DNA of 64,000 nucleotides, taken from the NCBI GenBank assembly GCA_008711295.1, contig VUYV01000011.1:434001-498000 (forward strand). The letters run 5' to 3'. The DNA is from Anarhynchus alexandrinus (Eukaryota > Chordata > Aves > Charadriiformes > Charadriidae). This document shows positions 22,034 through 34,973 of this stretch, piece by piece. The position numbers and the translations under genes are program-made. Each line of letters starts with the position of its first letter. Position 1 is the stretch's first letter. Under the pieces are notes generated by a model. That model had not been told where the DNA came from. It saw only the letters and a program-made list of their open reading frames with translations, and did not search any database.

Positions 22034-22048
22034 NNNNNNNNNNNNNNN
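22034..22048. other. Assembly gap (15 N)
   Basis: Fifteen Ns directly followed by a run of 19 G; the true length of the region is not known. Confidence 0.98.
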
Positions 22049-22173
22049 GGGGGGGGGGGGGGGGGGGCGGCCCGAGGGAAAGGGGGGGGGGGAAAGGGGG
22101 GGGGGGGGAGAAACCATCTCGGGGGCGTCGGCGGGGAGGGAGCGGGAAGGAGCCATTCGTGCCGGGGGGGGGG
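22049..22173 (+). repeat. G-homopolymer cluster, likely G-quadruplex forming
   Basis: Runs of 19, 11, 13 and 10 G within 125 bases on the plus strand, separated by short spacers. This far exceeds the usual G4 pattern of four runs of three. Confidence 0.9.
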
Positions 22174-22530
22174 CGGCCCTCGTCGGCGCGGCCCGTGAGG
22201 AGAGGGGTCGGTGTCAGGGCGTGGGTCAGCTCTGAACCGACACACCGCGGGACGGGGGCGAGGGGTTGCTCCCAGAGAGCCTGTGAGGGGACGGGCGGGG
22301 GTATTACCCCTTCTTTGTGTTGGGGATTTCAGGCCTTTTTGCCCCCCTCTTCCCGCCAGGCCCCTCTACCTTCCCTCCGGCCCTGGTGGGGGAGGACAGG
22401 GGTTGGGGCAGGGGGACACCGCCGCTGCCCCGCAGCAGGCCGACCCCACAGCTTCGAGGCGCTTCAGCCGCCTTCCCCGTGCCGAAACCCCGAGCACCGT
22501 GCGCGGGTAGGACTGGCAGCACGGCCGTCC

Positions 22531-25500
22531 GCTACCTTCCAAACTTTCTACCTTATTTTAGTTTACAATTACCCTGTTTATTCTATGCGCACTGCCTGAG
22601 GCCAGGCACCTAATTAGAGGCGATAGTCTCCTTTCTTTGTCATGTATTTTGCCTCCATTCACAATGTCTCCTAAAAACTCAGCTAACCCTTTTGTTTTCT
22701 CTCTCTGACTTGTCACTCCGGAGAGCCCAAGCAACAGCAGTCCAATGCTATGAGGAAAGACAATACAGATCCCTTCTGCTTTAGTCCTTTTGCATTGCAG
22801 GATTTTTCAGCTGCCAGCAAGAGAATCCTCCTCAGTTAATAGATTATGACTTGACTTTTCTAGTGTTTTTACATATTTTTCCAGTATAATTCTACTCTGA
22901 TTCAGTGTACTTTTGACTGAAGATCCTCTGAATTCATTTACTGGCCCAGCTCTGCATGAATCATCAAAACTATATTTCAGACTTAAAACAACAGTGATCT
23001 GTTAAAAGACTGTGCAGCGTGATTGCTGTGTTTTTAATGGTAAATACTTTCCCCGTCAGACAAATGACAGAAAGAAAATCTCTCTTGTTCATGAAAACAG
23101 TAAGTTGCAGACATTTTCAAGTCAGGACAGTTCAACATGCTCACACAAGACTTTTTTTCACATGCGACCTAGAGGCAGCGTCAAAAGATGTTGTTTCCCC
23201 ATCAATCAAAAAATAATTTCTAGTTTGCTGTTTGCACCTCCGCTGATTAGCACGTACGAGGCAAACCACTACAGTGTCATCACCGAGATTTGGAAAATAA
23301 ATCCTAGCTATTAACACAGATCATGGAATTCAGCTTCCTCTGCAAGCCAAAAGAGGGGCTTTAAAGAGATTTTGCAGTGAGGAGGAAAGACATGGCAGAG
23401 AAAATAGACTGAAATAGTAAACAGAACCTGCACAAGAGACTATGCCACAAAATACCACATCAGTGCATCATGCCAATGACACGTTTTTAAAGCACCGTGG
23501 AAAATTGCTAGAGGATTTTCTGGTGAAATTTAGGTCTGGATCACTTTCAAGAGGCCCAAAAGCTGGGTCAGTAACAAAAAGAAGATGAAAACCCCTGGAC
23601 CGTCCAGCACACCTCCAGACAAGAAAATGGTGTGTTTTTTCTTTCTTCTGCTGAATGTCTCTATTAGCAGCTGCGTTATCAGTCACCGAAAAAATCTCAT
23701 CTAGATTTGACTGCACATACTTTCTGATTTCTAAAACACTGAGACCTTAGAAAGGGCTGATGTGCACGAAAGATTATTTGTATTTTTCCATTGTATCAAC
23801 CGGTCTGCTAAAAGATATTGCCTCTTTTTGCCTTTCTAACCTCAAAACCGCCTGCAATATTTAAAAGACAGCTGATCACATGCTAATCTCTGAGCTGTAG
23901 AGACCTGCTTGCTCCCTCCCGGCCTCCCTCCCCCAGCCGTATTAATAGCAAACATACCACCAACATCCCCATCAAAACAAAACAGCAGAATTCCTCCTCC
24001 CCCCCCCCCCCCCNNNAAAAACCTCTTTCGACTGTTTCTGCCCAGTTTGCAGCTCCACGCACCCTGCTCAAGGCCTGCTCCCCGACACCTGCATCCCGGG
24101 GTTACCTGTGCCCAGGGCCTCCGCCACACCGACCCACGCCAAGCGGGGACCCACCGGCAGCTACCGGCTCCCTTCCACCCCTAATGCCGCCGATCACCTG
24201 GAGCAAAATGCTTGCACGGAAGGCGAGCAGGTCACTTTCTAGCCGCCTGCCTTCCTTAGAGCCTGCTGGGTTGTTTTCAAACTCTTCCCCTCCCTTTCTC
24301 ACATGCTGGCCAAGCCCTCCCGCAACACCCAGGGGAGGAATCCATTGGCTGAAGTTCCCCAAAACGCGTGGAGCAGCCCTTCCCCCTCGTCCGATGTCTA
24401 ATGTACAATAGACACAGCGGGTCTCCAGGCCGCCCTGGCCAGCTTGCTGTCGGCCTTTGCTTTTCACCAAGGTTTATCTGAGCTGTAGCAGGGGTGATTC
24501 ACATAGGTCGCCCGACCTCCCAGCACCAGAGAGAGCAGGGAAAAGCAGGGAGAAGTGGCGCTGGGTTAGAAACATCGCAGAGCATTTTCGTTGCGCTCCC
24601 CACTGCGGGTTTTTCAAAGTTTTACTTTCTGTTTTAAATATTTTCGATAGGCAGCATCTGTGCTCCTGACACCTCGGCAGTGTTGTTTGATTACAATCGA
24701 GTCTGTTACTGTGTCACTTGGAATATAAATTTCCACACATAATGCAGAGAGTAAAAATGTATCGTATCTGTTGAATCAATCTGCTCTGTTCAGTTGCCTG
24801 TCTCTTGGCCTTCTGCTTTCTTTTCCTTCAGCCTACTTTTATTTTTGCATCTTCTGCAAAGGTGCCTTCATAAAATGAACTGCAAGCACAGCAATCCCGA
24901 TCTTCATCAGGCAGCGTCAGCTCCAGGTTGAAAGGATACTAAAACACGCCTTTGCTTTTTTTTTTCATGCTCAGTAATTAGCGTTGCTTTTGAACATCCT
25001 TCTGCAGCTCTATCTGTGAGCTGGGAACAGGGCTGCGCTGCAGACCTGTGTGTGCAGCTCCTGCCGAGGCTGGTCACCCTTGGGAGGTGGAGGGGGATCA
25101 GCTCACGCTTGGAAACTGAAGTGTCACCCACTGCGATGGCTTTGGATAAACACTTTCCTGAAGCACAGCTTGCCTGCCTCTATCATGGCTTTCCAGGACT
25201 GGCCCTTCACATTGCACAAAAAGCCTTCCCTCTTCACATTTCTGAGTACGCCCTCCTGGCAGAAGCGTTAGAATTGGGTTTGCTTTGTAAAACTGTTCCA
25301 GGCATGTCTCCTCTGTGCTGCAGTTGTCATCTGTTCATTCTTGCCTTAACAAAAGGCAATCACGCATCTGAAAAGACACTTTACTGGAAAGGGCTGAACT
25401 TGTGAAATGTGCAGAAAAATGGGAGTACTTGATTTAAGAGTTCCAGACAGTGAGTTCATTTAAAAGCTAACAACCAGAAACACGAAATACCGCCTTTACC

Positions 25501-28500
25501 TCAGAATAATTGTCCTTTTTTTACTGGTTTACTGTGGGAGAAAATCTTAGGGAGCCATTTATTAAAACAAGGTGTGTTATTGCCTTGTAATTATTATTTG
25601 ACAAGCTGAGGTCCTGTGATTAATAAATCATGTGCCTGCTTTTTGTGTGTGTATAATCACATGCTCTATATTTATATTGACAGAGGGTTACAGAATATTT
25701 ACCTTTGTGCATAGGACTGGCAGGAACTTCTGTGCTACCACGTCTCCTATCACAGGCACCATGTGATATAATCCTTTTCATAAACTTATCAAGTTCCGTC
25801 CTCAAAGAGATTTAATATTTTGCATGCATGACTGCCAGGGGGAGGTTATTCCAGAACCACATTGTCAAATGGTTAGTAACGATCTTCTAACCAAAATGTC
25901 TGATGCCTCTTTCTGATCATTTATTCTGTACCAGCACTGACCCTTAGCACCATCAGCTCTTCCTTCTCCCTTCCTGGGAGTCTTTATGCAGAGAAATCCT
26001 CCTGCTCTCAGCATTTGCTTTGCAAAATGAAGTGAGATAGCCTCTCCTCGAGCACAGCCCAGCCTGGGCTGCACCTTTCCTGCTGCCTTCCAGGACTGCA
26101 TTTCTTGCTTTGTGTTATTCAGTGATGGAAGTATGAGCTGCCAGCTAGCTTGTAGGAAAAGGTTTGGTCATTTGTGCCTGTGACTGCCACTTTCTGCTGC
26201 TGACTACTTTTTTTCTGTGTAGTATCTCATCTTCCTTTGTCCTGAGGTTGCTTCATATTTTCTGTCATCAGCAATTTCACCAGTTCTCCACTAACATTAA
26301 TGCCAAGCTCATTTACAAATGCACTTTGCCAGGAGTGATGTTTAACACTCCCCTGGTAACTGCCCTCCAGCCTGACAGCCCTGTGCTGCTCTCACAGCAG
26401 GTCTTCATGGGGTTTATACCTTGTGCTAAATCACTTCTCCCTTTTCTTAAGAACTTTCCACATGGCACCATATGAAATGTGCAATTTAAGCCCAGATAGG
26501 TGAGATCCACCCCATTTCCTTCACTAAGCAAACGGCTTGCATCTTGCCTTACCCAAGAAAGATAAATGGGTTTGATAAACCCATTTAATCTCATGCCATT
26601 TACCTCTCTCTCTTTTGCTAGCCTTGCCTTCACCATTTGTTCTGAGGCTTTCCATACACTGTTAAGCTGAAACCTTCATGCCTGTTCTTGTCCAGATCAG
26701 TTCACTTGTTCTGTACAGGCTCACTGTGTTCCTGTCCCTGACTGAGGGACCTGTTAATGACATCGGGCCAGTTCTTCCAGAGCTCCGGCATGCGGATTAG
26801 CCCGTTCCTCTACCTTCAGTGCAGGAAAGAGCCCTGAGATTTGCTTCTATCCTGGCCGTGAACATTTTCATACCCCCATCTCATTATCCTTCTCATCTGC
26901 AGCCACGTGATTAACATCCTCATCCTCAGTGAAAGTTAAGGCAAAGTATGAGTTTGAGGTTTGCACATACCTACTATACATTAAGCTCTATCCCATGTAA
27001 TCTCTCTTTTTCCTTCCCTGTTTTCTTCAGCTGTATGCAACTGGGAAAAACATTTTCCCATTTTTATGAATATCCGGTAAAAGACAAAACTCTAACTCAT
27101 TTTTGAGATGTAGCTCTTATAACTGAACGGTTATTTTGCTTTTTAAAATGATTCCTTGTAATGACTGCTCATTCTCAGTATCATTTCTGAGGTTCTGAAA
27201 TTCATTTAACTGCAGTCTCTGCCTTCAAGTTTTTCCCCTTGTCTGGGTTTTATCCCCACTAAAGTTATGCTTAATTAACTAGAGTTTTATCCCCAGTGCT
27301 GGAGTCCCATCCCAGTAAAGTTTAGACTTGTAAATCTCTGAGCTCCTAAGGAAAGCTGACTATATGGATTAGTTCCTGTGATTTCTTTAAATACACCCCC
27401 TGGAAGTCTGAAGCTGTATCAGTCACGCCTGCCATGATCACAGGCTTATAATATTTTAAGCGGGGTACTGTTTACCATTAAAAAACCTGAAGCATCTCAA
27501 GTCTCCCAGAAAAAACTTGACCAAAGTATATTTTCCTAATATTTCTAGGGTAAAAATAAGCAACACAGTGGAAGAGCAGAAGTAGATTAGTTGCTTTTTT
27601 TTAGAAATAATGTTTTTACCTTAAAAATCTAACTGTGCACAACTATTTTGTGGTAGTTCACCAAAAAGGTGTTTTACCTCAGCAGGGCCAGGAGACTCAG
27701 CCAAGGCCTTCAGGCCAGTGAGGTCTAGGGGTCTACCTGCCTTTTTTCACCTTGTTTCACGTCTGCTTTTTTCTCTGTCTCTCTCCTCTCTCTCCCCCTC
27801 TTCAGTCCCTCCTCCTGGCTTCCCTCCCTGCTGACACACTGTCCCAAAGTCCCATCACTGGACTGAAGGCAGCGAAGTGACGGTGTATGAGGGCTTGATG
27901 TTTTCAGCTCTCTTGCTGCAAGGCACGGAGGTTTGGCACCCAGTGCATCCCGCAGCACAGCCGACCGTGCCAGCCAAAGAGTGTAACATCTTAGAAATGT
28001 ATTTCTGATCTCCTGGCGGGTGTCTGCACGCTTATCTAGGCTCCTTGGCAGGCTTGGACCACCGGGTCTGGAGGACGTCAGTGTTGCCGCACCTTCACTG
28101 TAGCCAGGGCTCGGCTAGCGGAAAAGTAGCAGCCTGGCTGCAGTGCTGATATAAGCAAAACCTCCTCTGGTCCTCACCGGTTCCTGCCTAGCGTGTTTTG
28201 GGGTATCAAGGTTGAAGCATCTCTAGAGATGTCCCATGTCAAGGAGGGTCCTTGTAGTCTTCCCGCATGTGTACGACCAGCGGGCTGAAGGGAGCGTGCT
28301 GGAGACGGGGGCTGCAGGGGTGATGCTCATCTCAGGGACACACCACACCACACCTTGCCTTCTAGGCCCTCCAGGTCGCTGGTGGCCGTGCACTTGGCCA
28401 AACTGTGCTGTGGCAAGCTGGACTGCAGCCTCAGGCACGACAGATCCCACAACAGCCCCTCGGCGCTGTGCACAGTGCTCCTGGGGGAAGGAGCAGGGCT

Positions 28501-31500
28501 TGGGAACAGAGGATGCTGCTCCCACCCAGGCACCTCCCGAGCATTGTCCAGGCTGCACTGACCCTCCGGGTGGGCCAAGCGCATCCCCCATCTCCGCACC
28601 CCCCAAGGAGCTGGCCTGGCACAGGAGAAGGCGAGGCGAGTCCTCGCGTTGGGGCATAAGCCGTGGAGTCAGCACTTCGGGGCTCAGTTCCCACCTCTGA
28701 CGCCGACTCACTGCATGACCTAAGGCGAGTCACTGAGCTGCTTTCCTTCATTTCCTGACTCTGCTAAACGCCAGGGATAATAACTAACTTTGTGTGAGTG
28801 CTACGAAGCTTTGAAATCTTTAGATGAAAAGGTGCTGTATAATTGCAAAGGATTTTTAATAACGCTAATCATTCGCTTTGCTCTGCGTTGCCCGTCAGTC
28901 TCAGGCTGGAGCGCTGCAGCAGCCACCAGCACGCACTCAGCGGGCATCAGGCTTTGCTGAAGTGGGGGATTTTCCTGAGTTTGTCCCCGTTTTGACCTCA
29001 TGCTGGTCCAAACAGGAATCTGAGCTCAGCCCAGGACCTGACAAAAAGCCTGAGAACAGCGCCTGGCCCTTGCAGGCAGGAGCTTTCTGGAAAGCCGGGG
29101 TATTTGGGGGAAGGGATTTAAACAGCTGTGTTGACAACACAGACAACAGGGATCCGATTCAAGCTGAGGGGGGCTACGTGAAAGGCGGCACGGAGCTGAA
29201 ATTAAAGCAAGAGTGAAACAAGCGGGAAGAAAGGAAGATCACTTGGGCTGAAATGCTGCCGGTCTGGAAGCAGCCGCAGCCACGTGTCCCGGGAGGTGCC
29301 GGGTTGGCACCAGCCTCCCCTGCATCCCGGGGAGGGCTTTCTGCCTTCGACCGCGCTCTGCCAGGGGTGCAGGGGCTTTCTGGGGCAGAGAGCTCGAGTG
29401 TGAGCCTTAAGACGACAGATTACAAAGGCAGCGCTTTTGTGAAGCGCTGCAGCTAGAAAGAGATGAGGTTATCTTCTTTAGTTAGGTCTGCAGAGCTGAT
29501 GTTTAACCACAGTGTTATTTTTATTTGACTCACTAACACGACAGTAGCTAGGGATGCCTGCAGCTCGCTGCAGCCCAGCGCCTCCTCTTCCAAACAGAGG
29601 ACACTCTGTGCACTGCTGGCAACTCCTGTGATTTTATCACAACTTTTATGCTTTGGGGAATATATCCTAAAATGCCAGCTCCTTGAAACAAGGGAATTGT
29701 AGCTTTCATTTATAAACAAAGTATGTCCCTAGCCCTCAAGGTTGTGGATGAAACATCTGAAAACATGAAACTAGTGCAACCTAAATGCTCAAAAACTGGG
29801 AGGTGAATAAAGAGATCCTAAAGTTCGCTGGCTAATAATAATTAAAAAAAAAAAAGTTGGGAAAAGAAATAGTTGGCAAACAACTTCTTCTTGGGAAATG
29901 GGGCAGGGCTTGGGCTGACTCCTGGCTTTTGGGTACTTGGGGTTGCCAATATGCCTTTGAACTTTGCAGCCATTCATAAATCCTTACATAACAATAGCAG
30001 CCACAATGCACTGGAGCTCTAGAAATGCTGACATGAGAAAAGTGGTGGGAAAAGATTGTTTTAGCAACCTGTGACAATTCACCTTGAAGCATTAATCTCT
30101 AAAGACGGAAGACCTGGAGCTTCAACAACCCATATCCCCTTAGAAAGAAGCGTCTTTTTGCTCCAGGAGCTCATTTTGCACTGTAGTAAACCTCTTGTAG
30201 GTAAAGAGGAATTCAAAGGCTCCACAAGATCATAGAAAGGCATTGAATGAGGTTGAATGCATGTCTTTGTCCCTTGCATTTCAGGAAAATGATTCTTCTT
30301 CGTTTCAGTGGGTGGTCTTTGCTGAAAGCCTCCAGGACCAAATAAGAGCAGATACGAGCTTCAAAAACCTCATAAGCACCGCTCTGCTTTATACCATCTG
30401 CATCTTCAGGCATGTTCGCACAATCACAAGCAATCAAGATGCCACAGCGGCGCTGGTTATTGCGTATCAGCTGACCCACACTAACTCCCGGTGCGCACAC
30501 CTCCCCTGCTCCTTCCGAGCTAACATCCACTCGCTTCGACCACCTGTATGGTGGTTTAAGCAAACATCATTTACTTCCCACTTTGCTTGGCTGACAAGAA
30601 TTAATTCATGAAAGTGAGTTCATGCCATTCCCTGCCATGGCGTGAACATGCCGTGAGTGCAGAAAGATGGAGCGGCTCCTAAGGGGAACGTACCCAAACC
30701 ATATTTCTGACAGGTTTCTTTCACGTCATTTTTTTTTCTCATTTCACTGGGCTGGGAGAGCCCAGCATTTTCTCACGCTGCTAGGCACTGCTTGCATCTG
30801 ATGCTGTTTTAAACAGGTACTTAACTTACCTTAAGGCTCAAGCAGCCCTCAGTTTGACCAGCCTCTCACCGCTGGTTTTGGGATCGGACCTCACAGAGGG
30901 AGTTTGGGAAGAGACACGCCGATGGAACAACAGCAGCAGCAGCTCGTGAATCAGCATCTGCCTTTGCAGGAAGAGAAAAGCAGAGGAGCAGGTAACACAC
31001 AGGCTACAAACGTGCAGTCGCAGGGACATCAGCTTGCTGGTGGGAAATACCCATGAACACAGTCCTACCAATTTATTTCAGACCTCTTGGGTCCATTTCA
31101 CACGCAGCCTGGCATCAGTCGCACAAGGCACTGCCAGGTCTCTGTGCACCCCCATGGCAGCTGGGCTTCCTTCTGTGCCTGGCGCAGGAGGGGAACGTCC
31201 AATGGCAAATCCCTACCCTGCCTCACCAAAATACGCCTCGTCCCCCACCCTCACCCCCAGCCAGGCTAATTTGTGAGAGAAAAGGAAGGAGAAGGCTTCT
31301 GGGATCATTTACAGCATCCTGGCTGCCTTGCTGATCTCTTGGCAGACTAGTATCTAGCATAGCCTGCCTAACTGAGTTAATCTTTCCCAATTGCCATCAG
31401 ATGGAAATAGGCACCGGAATAGCCCAGTCGGAGTGGTGCTGGTCCCCATTAGCATCCGGACAGACCTGGGCTGCTCTTCCTGTCGGTCTCAGCGTACTTT

Positions 31501-34500
31501 CTTTTTACGCAGCCGAAGCTGCTACAAGCATGCCTGTTTAAGGTCTGCCTTGTTTCCAGAGACGAGGGCACCTCGGGGAACACCGATACCAGTCCTCGTG
31601 TGTGTCTCAGTGCAGCCAGTGGTGCAACAAGCTTGCCACCACGGCTCGTACCTACCGACTGAGCGTTATGGGAAGTCGTAGTGAACAGGGTAAACAAGGA
31701 GGGTTGAAACTCAACTTGGGCACACACCAACACAATGTTATTTGTGATTGTAATGTCGGTGAAGTACATCCGATTGCCAGCTGCTTAATGCTAAGGTCCA
31801 TGCAAGGCAGCACAAGTCTTGCTCGAGCACACGCAGGCACACGTACACGCTGCCCTCCAACGTTGCCTACAACTTGGGAGCTGGGACCTCTACAAAGCAC
31901 TAATAGCCCTGCTGTGAAACTGGTTTTAACACCTCAGCAGTGAATGCAAGCAGGCAAATTTTTCCTAGTTCCCCAACACAGGTGTGCAAAACACAGTGTG
32001 GCTACACCCCCTGAGCTCAAGGTGAAAGTTTGCTGCCAAGAACACGTTGCTATCTGCCAGAGATAAACTAGCTGCAATGCAAACACGGCCCAGCCAGAGA
32101 AGAAACCCACAAACAAAACAGGCTTCCTGTGTCCTCTAAAGACAGTGAGACGGTGTTTAAGGAAGGTGGAACTAATATGCGTGTCCTCAAACAAGGCTCG
32201 GGAATCAAGGGAGAACAGCTTGTAAACAGGAACCTTCGTTTCTAAGGCACCAGGAAGAAAAAGCTGGAAAAGCTGCATCCCGACCCAGGGCTGTGTGCTG
32301 ATACTGTCTTACCTTGAGGAACATTGCCCAAGACTCTGCCTGGCAATTATTCAAACGTTTGGTAGGCTGGATTCAGCCTGCCCTACGCAGCTTTCTAGTT
32401 CACAAAAAGCTTTTGGACTTGCCCACTCATTCAGATCTGACCCAGTTAATTAAAAATTGACGTATGCTCCTATTTCAGTTTAAATGAAGCTACTTCAGGT
32501 GGCTGAATGCTGCTCCTGACTGACGGCCCTTTAACCAGAATGAGCCTGCTGTGAACTGGAGGGAGAGAGCTCACTGGCTTTAATCACCTTGGGTATCTGA
32601 TTAGAAACCTCACCCTGCAGTAGGCTGATGCAATTGTGTGCAGATGAGCACTAGGAAAACCATTGTCACGGTGTGGAAGATGGATCCTGGTGGCCCCACT
32701 GCTCCCCTGCCCGCTCCCAAGCCCCCGGGATGCCCGGCAGAGCCCTCCTGAGCCTCACCTTGGCAGTAAAAGGGGCCAGCGAGGAAGGAAGAGATGGAAA
32801 CTACCTCGGCTTCTTTCACTTCACCATCTGGGGAGTCGTGTTTCCATGGTGCTGTGAATATATTAGGTTAGTACAAAACAATGCGTTTCATAAAGATCGG
32901 GGCCAGATTGCCACTGCTGTAACACACCATAGCTCTGCTGAAGGCAAGCAAAGGGCAGGTGTGACATGCCAGGGGAGGTGGAGGGGACTCCTGGCCACCA
33001 GGTCAGTACAGCCAGCTCAGGCCCTGCCATGAGAAGGCTCATCCTTATGGCTATTGCTTTTGTGCAAGGGAAAAGGAGGGGTTTTTTTGTTTCACCACTG
33101 CATTACCCGATTCCACTAAGATGTTGTAGGGAGAATCCCTGGTCCTTGTCCAGTCCCCCTCTTCTCCACAACAGGGGGAATTTTTCCTCCACAAATACGT
33201 ACCACAATCTCCCATGGCTTCACGTGGCGGCATTGCATCAGGCAAGCCAAGCACACGAGGAGTGCTCAACGTATTGACATAGATAAGTGGAGATTGGTGG
33301 AGTCGGATGTAGGAAAGCAAGCAAAGGCCAACTTGTTCTCTCAGGCTGCCCTTGCTGCCACCTGCACAAACACGGCAGAGCCCCAGGCTGCACCAGAGCT
33401 GAAAACCAGGCGGAGGGAAGCTGCTTCGCATGATGCTGGCACGGGCTGCGGCAAGCTGCCCATCAGCCCAGCCCAGGGCAGCGTGTCCACCGGCTGAGCC
33501 CCCACAGTGTCCTGATCCAGAACAGGCAGCACCGTCCCCAGCTCTGCGCACACCCCTGCCCTCCCTGCCGGTCAGCTTCCCAGGGAGGGCTCCTGGTTTT
33601 GGGCAGCCTTGACCTGGTCTGCTCTGCCGGTCTGGCGGGATGGCTGGGTTACAGCCCGGCTGTCCAAGTGAGGTCGGGCACACCTTGTGTCAAAAGGCCA
33701 AGGTGGTATTTGGGTGAGGGCTGGGGCTCACTTGTGAAGTCTTTCATACCTGAGTTCCCCTTTTCACCAAGAAAATTAAGTGTGACAAAATCCAGACTGG
33801 AAACTCATGTTTTGAACACCACAGTTTGGATTTTTTTTTTTTGTTACAGATATATGATGCCAAGTTAACACTTATAAAATTGATTTGCCTGGTTTCTAGA
33901 GCGAGACAGATTCATAGCTGCGATGAGATGGTATCAAAATCACACGTATGAAGGTTTCGGTACATCCAGAACAGAAGAACTGAAACCGTTTGTGCTTAAA
34001 ATACGTTACATGTGTGCCTCACTGCAAAACAGTTACTTAAAAGATGCTAAAGCAGTATTTGATGAACTGGGGAGTCAGAAAACCTGACTGCCAGTCTTGT
34101 TGCCCATGACCCATTTCCCCAGCCGCTCAGTGGGGAAGACAGACCCGTTTCCCTCCCTCAGCGGGTGGTGGGAGGTATAGCTTGTCCTTTGATGGTGCCC
34201 CATGCCCTGCCTTGCACATGGACTGGACATTACCTCACCTCAGTCTTCCTCCTAGTGTCTGCTGCTGAGTTAATTCATCAAAGCTGGAGGTTAAGTTTCT
34301 CCTCAGCTTTTGTCCTCATTGCATTCTGTGAAAGTTTAGTACAAGCACATCTTTACATCACCCTGACTGAGGTTGGGTATTTCCTCCCAGACGCTCCGGT
34401 TGCTGGTGATGGAGGTGAGCCAGGGAGAAGGCTAGGGAGTGGGAAAGGTCCCTGCGGAGCTGGGAGGACACCAGGGAGGACAGTATGCTGAAAAGAAGAA

Positions 34501-34960
34501 AAAACAGCAAAGACTGAGGGAGTGAGCAAGGGAAACAGGGTAAACTTAGGTTGAGATGAGGTGGAGAAGGTGTTTGGCTGGGGATGATTTTATATGGTGC
34601 TTTCAGAAGGATGAGAAGACAACCTGGATGGAGACAGAGAAAGGCCAGTGGGGACAGACAGCTTTCCCAGTTCATTCAGTAATAAAGAGAAAAAGGGAAG
34701 TGAGGACATACCTAGAGGGACAGGAATGGGTAATAACAATTAATAGTAATTACAGAGTGGACCGCTGAGACTTCAGCACCAGATGACGGCAACCAGTTGC
34801 AATCTGTGCAGCAGGAGCTACCTGGTAAGAATCACAACTTCAATAAATTGAATTTAAAAGCAATCATTTTTGCCTCCTGCTTCCTTCTTACTCCCATGAA
34901 GCATGGGAAGTAGAAGCATGTTGCTGCTGGGACAATTGCCCACCAATATATATGCTTTAT
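22531..34960. other. Intergenic region between PDCD4 and RBM20
   Basis: About 12.4 kb without any protein I recognise on either strand. Several open frames of 100-210 codons occur in GC-richer patches (28.2-28.7, 30.2-30.6, 33.0-33.7 kb) but none shows domain-like composition or homology I can name. A divergent or antisense non-coding RNA from the PDCD4 island is possible but unsupported by visible signals. A poly-C tract with Ns lies at 23999-24016. Confidence 0.6.
23999..24016. repeat. Poly-C tract ending in assembly Ns
   Basis: Fifteen C followed by three N, again suggesting a homopolymer the assembler could not resolve. Confidence 0.95.
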
Positions 34961-34967
34961 AATTCTC

Positions 34968-34973
34968 TTTATT
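34968..34973 (-). terminator. RBM20: Candidate distal RBM20 polyadenylation signal
   Basis: AATAAA on the minus strand (TTTATT on plus), 3.9 kb past the RBM20 stop and followed leftward by less AT-rich DNA. A long 3' UTR of several kilobases is usual for RBM20. Choice among AATAAA motifs is not decidable from sequence. Confidence 0.3.

Larger units (their letters stand above)
21590..22530 (-). promoter_or_regulatory. PDCD4: CpG-island promoter of PDCD4
   Basis: Abrupt change from AT-rich to very GC- and CpG-rich DNA, located upstream of PDCD4 exon 2 where the non-coding first exon and transcription start are expected. Long open frames run through it in several frames on both strands, which is typical for stop-poor GC-rich DNA and not evidence of coding. 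A 15-base N gap lies inside. Confidence 0.8.

Noticed and set aside
21468..22599. Long open frames (about 255-266 codons) on the plus strand across the PDCD4 CpG island
   Set aside because: They run through assembly Ns and homopolymers, have several overlapping frames on both strands and Pro/Gly/Arg/Ala-only composition; this is stop-poor GC-rich promoter DNA.
28223..28751. Overlapping 106-162 codon frames on both strands
   Set aside because: Open in many frames at once, low complexity, no recognisable family.
33051..33683. 210-codon open frame on the minus strand in the intergenic region
   Set aside because: Composition is that of translated GC-rich non-coding DNA, I recognise no domain, and no neighbouring exons or promoter fit it.
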